Counted from the stretch's first letter, positions 1-6,652 are shown. The stretch: 7,190 bases of DNA from Thiomonas sp. (GCA_027451915.1 DAIDHU010000297.1:1-7190), one strand, 5' to 3'. A program made the numbers and translations. Notes: generated by a model from the letters alone, not told the origin.

Positions 1-27
1 GAGCCGTCTCGACGAGGTCGTCCATGA
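1..27 (+). CDS. possible 3' end of upstream operon gene (partial)
   Basis: The first frame from the left edge is open (ending RRGRP) and stops at a TGA that overlaps the ATG of the next gene as ATGA. This is the usual arrangement of co-translated operon genes. ABC importer ATPase genes are often preceded by a permease gene, so a permease C-terminus is a reasonable guess. Only eight codons are visible, and the other two frames are also open here, so neither the frame nor the product is established. Confidence 0.3.
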   Translation, partial: EPSRRGRP

Positions 28-1043
28 ATCCAGCCTCCGTGGGCATCACCCTGCAGGCCTGTGCGAAGCACTACGAGCGCGGCCAGCGCGCATTGCATCC
101 GGTGGACCTGCGGGTCGAGCCCGGCGAGACCGTCGTGTTCCTCGGCCCCTCCGGTTGCGGCAAGACCACCACGCTGCGCCTGATCGCCGGCCTGGAGCGG
201 CCGGATGCGGGCGGGCGTGTGTGGTTCGATGACGAGGACGTGACGGAGCTGCCCATCGAGGCGCGGCGCGTCGGCATGGTGTTCCAGAACTACGCCCTGT
301 TCCCGAACCTGGACGTGCGCGGCAACGTGGCCTACGGCTTGCGCATCCGCCGCATGCCCGGGGCGCAGATCCGGCAGCGCGTGGATGAACTGCTCGAGCT
401 GATGCGCCTGAGCGACTTCGCCCACCGTGGCGTGCAGGGGCTTTCGGGTGGCCAGCGCCAGCGCGTGGCGCTGGCGCGCGCGCTGGCCCCGCGTCCGCGG
501 GTGCTGCTGCTCGACGAACCGCTGGCGGCGCTGGACGCGCAGCTGCGCGAGACCCTGCGGGTGGAAATGAATGCCTTGCTTCGCGGCCTGGGCGTGACCT
601 CGATCTACGTCACCCATGACCAGGCCGAGGCGATGGCCCTGGGAGACCGCATCGTGGTCATGAGCCAGGGCCGCATCGAACAGATCGGCACGCCCCGCGA
701 GATCTACCATCGGCCGGCCAACCTCGAAGTGGCCGGGTTCATCGGCATGCTCAACCGCATGCGCGGCGGGCTGCGCGACGGAAGGGTGCATGCCGAGGGC
801 GAGCTGGAGATCTGGTTCCGTCCGGAGGACGCGCGCCTGGTGCCGGAGCACGAAGGCGAACTGCGCGGCAGCGTGCGCCAGGTTATCTTCCTCGGCGACC
901 GCACCCGCGTGGGAGTGGCCGCCGGCGGCGGCGCCACCCTGTGGGCCGACGTTCCGGGCCGCGTGGACGTCGCGCTGGACAGCCGAGTGGCCCTGCGCGT
1001 GGCGGCCGAGGCCCTGCTCAACCCAGCTCCGAACCCCGGGTGA
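24..1043 (+). CDS. ABC importer ATP-binding protein (PotA/UgpC/CysA type)
   Basis: This is the cytoplasmic ATPase of a binding-protein-dependent uptake system, 339 aa. The nucleotide-binding domain covers about residues 7-240. It has Walker A GPSGCGKTT (41-49), Q-loop Gln88, signature LSGGQRQR (140-147), Walker B VLLLDEP (160-166), D-loop ALD (169-171) and switch His198 in YVTHDQAEAMALGDR. That last block is typical of the polyamine, iron, sulfate and sugar-phosphate importer group. A TOBE-like beta domain follows (about 240-330, with FRPEDARL at 265-272). It is somewhat shorter than in E. coli PotA or UgpC, as far as I recall their lengths. A GAGG at 14-17, six bases before the ATG, supports this start. 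The gene is followed 7 nt later by a phosphodiesterase, so the substrate may be a phosphodiester such as a glycerophosphodiester. This is inferred from context only: family membership does not fix the substrate, and binding protein and permeases lie outside the window. Confidence 0.92.
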   Translation: MNPASVGITLQACAKHYERGQRALHPVDLRVEPGETVVFLGPSGCGKTTTLRLIAGLERPDAGGRVWFDDEDVTELPIEARRVGMVFQNYALFPNLDVRGNVAYGLRIRRMPGAQIRQRVDELLELMRLSDFAHRGVQGLSGGQRQRVALARALAPRPRVLLLDEPLAALDAQLRETLRVEMNALLRGLGVTSIYVTHDQAEAMALGDRIVVMSQGRIEQIGTPREIYHRPANLEVAGFIGMLNRMRGGLRDGRVHAEGELEIWFRPEDARLVPEHEGELRGSVRQVIFLGDRTRVGVAAGGGATLWADVPGRVDVALDSRVALRVAAEALLNPAPNPG

Positions 1044-1050
1044 ATCTTCC

Positions 1051-1875
1051 ATGATCCTCTGCCAGATCGCCGACCTGCACATCAAGCGCAAGGGCGCGCT
1101 CGCCTACCAGAGGGTGGACACCGCCGACGCGCTGCGACGCTGCCTGCGCGGCATCGCGCGACTGCGTCCCGCGCCGGACGCCGTGGTGGTCACCGGCGAC
1201 CTGGTCGACATGGGCGATGCGCAGGAATACGCGCACCTGCGCGAGATCCTGGATGAACTGGCCATGCCCTGCTACCTGCTGGTGGGCAACCACGATCATC
1301 GCGACGCCTTGCGCCGGGCCTTCCCCGAGCATGCCTGGCTGGGGCGCGAGGGTTTCGTGCAATACGCCGTCGATCTCGGGCCCTGCCGGCTGCTCGCGCT
1401 GGACACGCAGGACCCGCCCAACAGCGGCGGCAGGCTGTGCGGGCAGCGCCTGCGGTGGCTCGAGCACGAGCTCGCGCGCGAGCCGGAAAAACCGGTGATC
1501 CTCGCCATGCACCACCCCCCCTTCGTCACGGGCATCGGGCACATGGACAAGATCGGACTGCCCCGGGAGGATCGCCAGGGCCTGTCCGAGCTGGTCGCTC
1601 GGCACCCGCAGATCGAGCGCATCGTCTGCGGCCACCTGCATCGCCCGATCCAGCGCCGCTTCGGCTCCAGCGTGGTCAGCACCTGTCCGGCGCCGGCCCA
1701 CCAGGTGGCTTTCGATCTCGACCCCGAGGCCGTGCCGGCGTTCCGCATGGAGCCGCCTTCGATGCAGCTGCACGCGTGGATCGAAGGCGAAGGTCTGGTG
1801 TCCCACCAGATCACCATCGAGGACTACCCCGGGCCGTATCCCTTTTTCGAGTCCGACGGCAGCCTGATCGATTGA
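1051..1875 (+). CDS. GpdQ-like metallophosphodiesterase
   Basis: This is a calcineurin-like binuclear metallophosphoesterase, 274 aa, apparently cytoplasmic because no signal peptide is seen. All expected metal ligands are present: Asp8 and His10 (ADLH), Asp50 (GDLVD), Asn80-His81 (GNHDH), His155 (MHHPP) and His195/His197 (GHLH). From memory, both the spacing and the overall length match the glycerophosphodiesterase GpdQ of Enterobacter, whose ligands sit at nearly the same numbers. The C-terminal third also resembles it (P-[AG]-x-x-HQV near 213-219, and a late SHQ...YPGP segment). The likely reaction is hydrolysis of a phosphodiester (glycerophosphodiester-like) to a monoester and an alcohol. 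A cyclic-nucleotide phosphodiesterase of the CpdA type is the main alternative. The ATG lies 7 nt after the stop of the ABC ATPase gene and lacks a strong Shine-Dalgarno, which suggests translational coupling. An import-then-cleave role is inferred. Confidence 0.88.
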   Translation: MILCQIADLHIKRKGALAYQRVDTADALRRCLRGIARLRPAPDAVVVTGDLVDMGDAQEYAHLREILDELAMPCYLLVGNHDHRDALRRAFPEHAWLGREGFVQYAVDLGPCRLLALDTQDPPNSGGRLCGQRLRWLEHELAREPEKPVILAMHHPPFVTGIGHMDKIGLPREDRQGLSELVARHPQIERIVCGHLHRPIQRRFGSSVVSTCPAPAHQVAFDLDPEAVPAFRMEPPSMQLHAWIEGEGLVSHQITIEDYPGPYPFFESDGSLID

Positions 1876-1888
1876 GCCCCGGGGTTCA
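1873..1888. repeat. palindrome joining two convergent stop codons
   Basis: The sixteen bases TGAGCCCCGGGGTTCA form a nearly perfect dyad with one G/T mismatch pair. They contain the stop of the phosphodiesterase (1873-1875, plus strand) and the stop of cheV (1886-1888, minus strand). RNA from either strand could fold a 6-bp stem (one wobble or mismatch pair, depending on strand) around a CCGG loop. No T-run follows on either side, so it does not look like a standard intrinsic terminator, but it is the only candidate structure in the 10-nt convergent gap. Confidence 0.4.
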
Positions 1889-2851
1889 GCGCGCGAGGGC
1901 CGAGCGCATGGCCGAGGCCAGTTCCTCGGCGCAGAACTTGGTGACGTAGCCGTCGGCTCCGGAGCTGCGCGCGTGCTCCTCGGTGGCCTGGCCGGTCAGC
2001 GAGGAGTGCACGACCACCGGCAGCGAGCGCAGGAATTCGTCCTGCCGGATGCGGCGCACCAGGGTGAAGCCGTCCATCTCGGGCATTTCCAGATCGGTGA
2101 GCACCAGCGCCACCTTGTCGCGCAGCGCGCGGCCCTCGGAGCGCGCCGACTGCGCGAAGGCGCACAGTCGCTCCCAGGCCTCGGCGCCGGTGCGGGCGAG
2201 CACGCAGGGCGCGCGCAGGGCCTGCATCACCTTCTCGATCTGGCCGCGCGCGAGAAAGGAATCATCCACCGCCAGCACCACGCTGCCCGGCGCGAGGCGC
2301 AGCGCCTCCCCGAAGGGCTGATCGGGGCCCGCGCCGATGCGCTCGGGCAGCACCTCGCTCAGGATGCGCTCCAGGTCCAGCACCAGCGCCAGCGGGCCGC
2401 CATCGGCCGCGCGCGGGTCCAGGCGCGCGATGCCGCCGACCAGCCCGCCCACGGCCCGAGCCTGCGCCGAGACCACCTGGTCCCACTCCAGGCGCGTGAT
2501 CTGCTCCACGCCTTCGACGGCGAAGCCCTGCAGCGAGCGCTCGAATTCCGTGACGATCAGCAGGGACAAGGCGCGCGGGCGAAAGCCCACCACCGCCGGC
2601 AGGTCGATCACCGGCATCACCTGGCCGCGAATGTCGGCGAGGCCCAGCACATGGCGCGGCGCGCCCGGCGTGGCGGTGATGGCCGGCATCTCCAGCACCT
2701 CGCGCACCTTGAACACATTGATGCCGAACAATTCGCGCCGCCCGCCGGCGTCCTCGCCCAGACGGAACAACAGCAGCTCGAGCCGGCCGGCCGCGGCGCC
2801 CTGGCGCCCTGGCCGGGCCTGGGGAATGTCCTCGCGCTTGGCCCCGTGCAT
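1886..2851 (-). CDS. cheV: CheV-type chemotaxis coupling protein (CheW + receiver)
   Basis: This 321-aa protein has two domains. An N-terminal CheW-like domain (about 22-168) includes LFGINVFKVREVLEMP (41-56), VLGLADIRGQVMPVIDLP (68-85) and LLIVTEF (97-103), all typical of coupling proteins that link receptors to the kinase CheA. The C-terminal response receiver (about 190-319) has acidic pair Asp196-Asp197, phospho-acceptor Asp253 in LTDLEMPEMDGF, the switch residue Ser283 in VHSSLTG, and Lys305 in VTKF. The receiver is therefore complete and should be phosphorylatable by CheA, giving adjustable coupling or a phosphate sink. No output domain follows. The length fits the CheV family. The gene starts 3 nt after the receptor gene on the same strand, so the two form an operon. 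The pairing suggests that this CheV serves the adjacent receptor, but that is inference. Confidence 0.93.
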   Translation of the reverse strand: MHGAKREDIPQARPGRQGAAAGRLELLLFRLGEDAGGRRELFGINVFKVREVLEMPAITATPGAPRHVLGLADIRGQVMPVIDLPAVVGFRPRALSLLIVTEFERSLQGFAVEGVEQITRLEWDQVVSAQARAVGGLVGGIARLDPRAADGGPLALVLDLERILSEVLPERIGAGPDQPFGEALRLAPGSVVLAVDDSFLARGQIEKVMQALRAPCVLARTGAEAWERLCAFAQSARSEGRALRDKVALVLTDLEMPEMDGFTLVRRIRQDEFLRSLPVVVHSSLTGQATEEHARSSGADGYVTKFCAEELASAMRSALAR

Positions 2852-2854
2852 GGC

Positions 2855-3754
2855 TCAGCCCGAGATGCGCTCGGCGCTTTGCTGGAGTTCGCGCGCGTGC
2901 TCCTCGATGCGCCGGAACAGTTCGGCGATGTGGCGCCCCTGGGTCTCGCCCTGGCGGGATTGGTTCAAGGTCTGTTCCTGCGCCGAGGTGATGCCGCCGA
3001 GGGCTTTGACGCTGCGCTCGATCTGCGACTCGATTTCCGAGGTGGCCGACTGCACGTTCATCGACAGGTTGCGCACCTCGTCGGCCACCACGGCGAAACC
3101 GCGGCCGGCCTCCCCGGCGCGGGCGGCCTCGATGGCGGCGTTGAGCGCCAGCAGGTTGGTCTGGTAGGAAATGCTGCGGATTTTCTCGATGCTCTTGCCG
3201 ACTTCGGCGGAATGCTCGTTGAGCTTGTCGACCTCCCGGGCCTCCTCCTGGGCCGAATCGGCGCTGCTGCGCACGAAGGACAGGAGGTGGTCCAGGGTCG
3301 CGGTGCCTTCGCCCACCGTCTCGGACAGGCTGTGCGCGGCATGTCGCAATTGCTCGGCCAGCCGGCGCGACGCCGCTTCCCGCGCATCGATGTCCATGGC
3401 GATCTTGACCACGCCGATCACCTCCCCGGCGGGGTCGCGCACCGGAGAGTACGTGGCCTCCAGGTGCACCACGCGCCCGTCGCGGGTCAGGCGCTGGATC
3501 TTGTCCGAGAAGGCCGTTCCGGCGCGCAGGCGGTCCCAGAACTCGCGGTAGGCGGCGGAGGTGCTGAACTCGGGGGTGCAGAACTTGCGGTGGTGCTCGC
3601 CGATCAGGTCCTCGGCTTCGTAGCCCAGCGCGTGCGCGAACTTCTCGTTGGCCCAGACCACCCGCCCCTCGAGGTTGAACTGGATCATCGCCATGGTGCT
3701 GGCCAGCGAGCCGAAAACGTCCTGCACCTGCAAGGTGGTACCTGCGCTGCTCAT
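2855..3754 (-). CDS. soluble PAS-domain methyl-accepting chemotaxis protein
   Basis: This is a 299-aa chemoreceptor with no hydrophobic membrane segment and no HAMP domain, so it should be cytoplasmic. Residues about 12-125 form one PAS domain (NLEGRVVWANEKFAHALGY at 27-45, IGEHHRKFCTPEF at 51-63, ATYSPVRDPAGEVIGVVK at 100-117). This PAS subtype is recalled from BdlA-like and Aer-like redox/energy sensors. Residues about 126-299 form the signalling coiled-coil hairpin, with the canonical CheA/CheW contact tip starting QTNLLALNAAIEAARAGE (198-215) and continuing GRGFAVVADEVRNL (217-230). The two arms are short, about 12 heptads each by eye. There is no C-terminal CheR/CheB-docking pentapeptide, as the protein ends AERISG. 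A possible methylation stretch is SADSAQEEARE (164-174). The purine-rich tract complementary to 3761-3770, six bases before the ATG, supports the start. The FliA-like promoter at 3800-3826 lies just upstream. The ligand (heme, FAD or other) cannot be told from sequence. Confidence 0.92.
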   Translation of the reverse strand: MSSAGTTLQVQDVFGSLASTMAMIQFNLEGRVVWANEKFAHALGYEAEDLIGEHHRKFCTPEFSTSAAYREFWDRLRAGTAFSDKIQRLTRDGRVVHLEATYSPVRDPAGEVIGVVKIAMDIDAREAASRRLAEQLRHAAHSLSETVGEGTATLDHLLSFVRSSADSAQEEAREVDKLNEHSAEVGKSIEKIRSISYQTNLLALNAAIEAARAGEAGRGFAVVADEVRNLSMNVQSATSEIESQIERSVKALGGITSAQEQTLNQSRQGETQGRHIAELFRRIEEHARELQQSAERISG

Positions 3755-3799
3755 GGTGGCCTCTCCCCCTGGGTGTACGGTATATGCACAGCAACTTGG

Positions 3800-3826
3800 G
3801 TAACGGCACGCCGCAATGACACTTTA
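3800..3826 (-). promoter_or_regulatory. sigma-28 (FliA) promoter for the MCP-cheV operon
   Basis: Read on the minus strand, the sequence is TAAAGTGT (3826-3819), an 11-base spacer, then GCCGTTAC (3807-3800). From established knowledge the FliA consensus is TAAAGTTT-N11-GCCGATAA, so this is 7/8 and 6/8 with exact spacing. It lies 45 nt upstream of the receptor ATG, which would give a leader of about 40 nt containing a good Shine-Dalgarno. It would place the receptor and cheV in the late flagellar/chemotaxis regulon. Confidence 0.8.
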
Positions 3827-3916
3827 GCGTGGCGCTGGCGACGTTTGCGGGGGCGCCGGTTCCCCGTCCCGGGTGGCCATGGTGCGTCAGCCGGGCAGGG
3901 CGCGTCAAACGCGATT

Positions 3917-3930
3917 TTGCGCGGGCGCAA
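3917..3930. repeat. short perfect inverted repeat upstream of purT
   Basis: TTGCGC and GCGCAA flank two G residues, giving a perfect 14-bp dyad about 70 bp before the purT start codon. It could be an operator for a dimeric repressor or a chance product of GC-rich sequence. No named regulator consensus is matched with confidence. Confidence 0.3.
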
Positions 3931-4000
3931 TGCCGCGGCCCCGGGCGCGGGCATGCATTGGCTATGCTGAGGTCTTTTGCGCAGCAGTCGGAGCCCCGCG

Positions 4001-5218
4001 ATGCCCCAGAGCCTTCCCCTTCTTGGAACCCCCCTTTCCGAGGCCGCGCTGCGGGTCATGCTGCTGGGCGCCGGCGAGCTGGGCAAGGAAGTGATCATCG
4101 CCTTGCAGCGCCTGGGCGCCGAGGTCATCGCGGTGGATCGCTACGCGAACGCGCCGGGCCAGCAGCTGGCGCACCGCGCCCATGTGATCGACATGACCGA
4201 TGCCCAGGCCCTGCGCGCGCTGGTGCTGGCCGAGCGCCCGCACCTGATCGTGCCCGAGATCGAGGCCATTGCCACGCAGGAGCTGCTGCGCATCGAGGCC
4301 GAGGGCCTGGCCGAGGTGATCCCCACCGCGCGCGCCGCCCAGCTGACCATGAACCGCGAGGGCATCCGGCGCCTGGCCGCCGAGGAACTCGGCCTGCCCA
4401 CCTCGCCCTACGCCTTCGCCGACTCCCTGGACGCCTTGCGTCAGGCCATCGACGCGGGGATCGGATATCCCTGCGTGGTCAAGCCGGTGATGTCCTCCTC
4501 CGGCAAGGGCCAGTCGGTGTTGCGCGGCCCGCAGGATCTGCAAGGCGCCTGGGACTACGCCATGGCCGGCGGGCGCGTGCAGCTGGCGCGGGTGATCGTC
4601 GAGGGTTTCGTCGATTTCGACTACGAGATCACCCAGCTCACGGTGCGGGCGATCGACCCTGTCAGTGGCGAAGTGAGCACTAGCTTCTGCGAACCCATCG
4701 GGCATCTGCAGGTGCATGGGGATTACGTCGAATCCTGGCAGCCCCAGCCCATGTCCGCGCTCGCGCTGCGGCGCTCGCGCGAGGTGGCCGGCAAGGTCAC
4801 GGCGGCGCTGGGCGGGCGGGGCATCTTCGGCGTCGAGCTGTTCGTGCGCGGCGACGAGGTGTGGTTCTCCGAGGTCAGCCCACGTCCGCACGACACCGGC
4901 CTGGTCACCCTGTGCTCGCAGCGCCAGTCCGAGTTCGAGCTGCACGCGCGGGCCATCCTCGGCCTGCCGGTGGATGCCGGGCTGCGCGAGCCCGGGGCCT
5001 CGGCGGTGATCTACGGCGGAGTCGACGCCCGGGCCCTGCGCTTCGAGGGCGTGGCCCAGGCCCTGGCCGTGCCTCGCTCGGACCTGCGCCTGTTCGGCAA
5101 GCCCGAGAGCTACCAGCGTCGGCGCATGGGCGTGGCGCTGGCCGCCGGCGACGACGTGGCGCAGGCGCGCGAGCGCGCCGCCCAGGTGGCCGCGGCCGTG
5201 CGCCCACGCGCGGCCTAG
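4001..5218 (+). CDS. purT: formate-dependent phosphoribosylglycinamide formyltransferase 2
   Basis: PurT, 405 aa, is a cytoplasmic ATP-grasp enzyme of purine synthesis. It makes formyl-GAR from GAR, formate and ATP through formyl phosphate, bypassing the folate-dependent PurN. The N-terminal part has RVMLLGAGELGKEV (18-31), AVDRYANAP (44-52) and VPEIEAIAT (84-92). The ATP-grasp core has TMNREGIRRLAAEELGLPTS (116-135), KPVMSSSGKGQS (161-172), the metal-binding region FGVELF (276-281) and SEVSPRPHDTG (290-300). The C-terminal part has LRLFGKPE (362-369) and RMGVAL (375-380). These blocks agree with E. coli PurT throughout, over similar length. The ATG at 4001 is preferred over an in-frame TTG at 3977 because CGGAG (3989-3993) sits seven bases upstream and homology begins just after it (LLGTPLSEAALRVMLLG). 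It is divergent from the chemotaxis operon and probably begins a transcription unit that may include the next gene. Confidence 0.97.
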   Translation: MPQSLPLLGTPLSEAALRVMLLGAGELGKEVIIALQRLGAEVIAVDRYANAPGQQLAHRAHVIDMTDAQALRALVLAERPHLIVPEIEAIATQELLRIEAEGLAEVIPTARAAQLTMNREGIRRLAAEELGLPTSPYAFADSLDALRQAIDAGIGYPCVVKPVMSSSGKGQSVLRGPQDLQGAWDYAMAGGRVQLARVIVEGFVDFDYEITQLTVRAIDPVSGEVSTSFCEPIGHLQVHGDYVESWQPQPMSALALRRSREVAGKVTAALGGRGIFGVELFVRGDEVWFSEVSPRPHDTGLVTLCSQRQSEFELHARAILGLPVDAGLREPGASAVIYGGVDARALRFEGVAQALAVPRSDLRLFGKPESYQRRRMGVALAAGDDVAQARERAAQVAAAVRPRAA

Positions 5219-5233
5219 GGGCGGGGCCGCCCC
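5218..5233 (+). repeat. GC-rich hairpin just after purT
   Basis: GGGGCG (5218-5223) and CGCCCC (5228-5233) pair perfectly around a GGGC loop, starting at the last base of the purT stop codon. No T-run follows, so intrinsic termination is unlikely. It might instead protect the purT mRNA end or attenuate read-through into the next gene. A chance GC-rich dyad is possible. Confidence 0.3.
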
Positions 5234-5286
5234 TCGCTGGCCACATGCCGCTCTCGGCTCCACAATTCACCCGAGGTTCCCAGCCC

Positions 5287-6618
5287 ATGCAAGCACCGGC
5301 CAGCAGCACTCCCCTCCCGCGCATCGTGATCGTCGGCGGCGGCGCCGGCGGCCTGGAACTCGCCACGCGCCTGGGCGACACCCTGGGCCGGCGCGGCCAG
5401 GCCGAGGTCACGCTGGTCGAGCGCAGCCGCAGCCACCTGTGGAAGCCGCTGCTGCACCAGGCGGCCGCCGGCACCCTGGGCATCGATGACAACGCACTGA
5501 ACTACCTCGCGCAGTCCAGCTGGCACCATTTCAAGTACCGCCTGGGCGCGATGGACGGGCTGGACCGCGCGCGCAGGCAGGTGCTGGTGGCGCCCACGCT
5601 GGACGAGCAGGGCCGGGAGGTCACGCCGCGCCGCGCCATCGACTACGACATCCTGGTCATCGCGGTGGGAAGCCAGAACAACGACTTCGGCACGCCGGGC
5701 GCGGCCCGCCACGCCATCGCGCTCGACACTCCGGACGATGCGCGGCGCTTCCACCGCCGCCTGGTGGACGCCTGCATCGCCGCCAATTCCCAGGCCGAGC
5801 CGCTGCGCCCGGAGCAGCTCAAGGTGGTGGCGGTGGGTTCGGGCGCCACCGGCGTGGAGCTGGTGGCCGAATTGCACAACTCCATGCGCGTGCTGGCCGC
5901 CTACGGGCTGGACCGCATCGACCCCGAGCGCGATATCCGGCTCAGCCTGGTGGAGGCCGCGCCACGCATCCTGCCCGCGCTGTCCGAACGCCTATCCGCC
6001 GCCGCGGCGCGCGAGTTGGGCAAGCTGGGCGTGGAAATGCACGTGGGCAAACGCGTCACCGAGGTCAGCGCCACCGGGGTTCGCACGGCCGACGGCGATT
6101 TCCTGCCCGCCGAGCTGGTGGTCTGGGCGGCCGGCGTGAAGGCCGCCGACTTCCTCAAGGATCTCGACGGCCTGGAGAGCAACCGCATCAACCAGCTCGT
6201 GGTGCGCCCGACCCTGCAGACCACGCGCGACGACGCGGTGTTCGCGCTGGGCGATTGCGCCGCCTGCCCCTGGCCGGGCCACGAGGGCAACGTGCCCCCG
6301 CGCGCCCAGGCGGCGCATCAGCAGGCCAGCTTCCTGGTGGGCCAGATCCGACGCCTGCTCGCCGGCAGGCCGCTGGGGGAATTCCGTTATCGCGATGCGG
6401 GGTCCCTGGTGTCGCTGGGCGAGCACAGCACCGTGGGCAGCCTGATGGGCGGCCTGTCCCGAGGCAGCATGTTCATCGAGGGGCAGTTCGCGCGCTTCAT
6501 CTACTGGTCGCTGTACCGCATGCACCTGCACGCGTTGCACGGTTTCTGGAAAACCGCCTTCCTCACCCTGGCGCGCATGATCTCGCGCACCACCGAGCCC
6601 CAGATCAAGCTGCATTGA
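5287..6618 (+). CDS. ndh: type II NADH:quinone oxidoreductase (NDH-2)
   Basis: This is a 443-aa single-subunit FAD enzyme that passes electrons from NADH to membrane quinone without pumping protons. It acts at the inner face of the cytoplasmic membrane. An FAD-binding Rossmann motif lies near the N-terminus (IVIVGGGAGGLELA, 13-26), and a second nucleotide-binding fold carries VAVGSGATGVELVAEL (181-196). Glu223 at the end of the following strand (LSLVEAAPRILP) favours NADH over NADPH. The second FAD motif is FALGDCAA (319-326). AQAAHQ (340-345) matches the AQxAxQ quinone-site motif of NDH-2. The aromatic, basic C-terminus (about 397-435, ARFIYWSLYRMHLHALHGFW at 402-421) fits the amphipathic membrane anchor. 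ATG 5287 is chosen because GAGG (5273-5276) lies ten bases upstream; an in-frame ATG at 5245 lacks a ribosome site. It follows purT by 68 nt on the same strand, so it may be co-transcribed. A related pyridine nucleotide-disulphide oxidoreductase is a less likely alternative. Confidence 0.92.
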   Translation: MQAPASSTPLPRIVIVGGGAGGLELATRLGDTLGRRGQAEVTLVERSRSHLWKPLLHQAAAGTLGIDDNALNYLAQSSWHHFKYRLGAMDGLDRARRQVLVAPTLDEQGREVTPRRAIDYDILVIAVGSQNNDFGTPGAARHAIALDTPDDARRFHRRLVDACIAANSQAEPLRPEQLKVVAVGSGATGVELVAELHNSMRVLAAYGLDRIDPERDIRLSLVEAAPRILPALSERLSAAAARELGKLGVEMHVGKRVTEVSATGVRTADGDFLPAELVVWAAGVKAADFLKDLDGLESNRINQLVVRPTLQTTRDDAVFALGDCAACPWPGHEGNVPPRAQAAHQQASFLVGQIRRLLAGRPLGEFRYRDAGSLVSLGEHSTVGSLMGGLSRGSMFIEGQFARFIYWSLYRMHLHALHGFWKTAFLTLARMISRTTEPQIKLH

Positions 6619-6652
6619 CCCGCGCGCCGCGGCGGTTCACACTGGCGATGCC

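Larger units (their letters stand above)
3755..4000. other. divergent intergenic region between the MCP and purT
   Basis: This 246-nt gap holds the minus-strand FliA-like promoter on its left side. The right part (3827-4000) must carry the purT promoter but shows no convincing sigma-70 pair. The best -10-like hexamer is TATGCT at 3963-3968, with no recognisable -35 upstream. It also contains a perfect 6-bp dyad, TTGCGC-GG-GCGCAA (3917-3930), and CGCG-TCAAA-CGCG (3901-3913). No small gene with a credible start and ribosome site was found. Confidence 0.6.

Noticed and set aside
790..1050. N-terminal extension of the phosphodiesterase back to an ATG at 790
   Set aside because: The extension overlaps the TOBE domain of the ABC ATPase in another frame and is Arg/Ser/Pro-rich shadow sequence. 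Family homology begins exactly at the ATG at 1051.
1018..1806. A 262-codon minus-strand open frame opposite the phosphodiesterase
   Set aside because: The plus strand encodes a full set of metallophosphoesterase ligands, and the antisense frame has no motif or ribosome site.
3773..3789. Imperfect dyad GTGTAC...ATGCAC in the receptor leader
   Set aside because: Only four of six positions are symmetric; this is too weak to call an operator.
2262..3908. A 548-codon minus-strand open frame overlapping the receptor and cheV in another frame
   Set aside because: Its translation is Arg/Gly/Ala/Pro-rich low-complexity sequence, and it spans two real genes out of frame with no motif.
3963..3968. TATGCT as the purT -10 box
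   Set aside because: Only 4 of 6 positions match, and no acceptable -35 lies 16-18 bases upstream, so it is not called as a promoter feature.
1973..3970. A 665-codon open frame on the plus strand opposite cheV and the chemoreceptor
   Set aside because: It is antisense to two confidently identified genes, is rich in His, Gln, Gly, Ala and Arg in the manner of GC-rich shadow frames, and shows no recognisable domain.
3962..5263. A 433-codon minus-strand open frame opposite purT
   Set aside because: purT on the plus strand is unmistakable over its full length, and the antisense frame has only compositional bias.
4861..5286. N-terminal extension of the NADH dehydrogenase into purT
   Set aside because: It overlaps the conserved purT C-terminus, and the FAD-binding motif sits at the normal distance from ATG 5287, which has a GAGG upstream.
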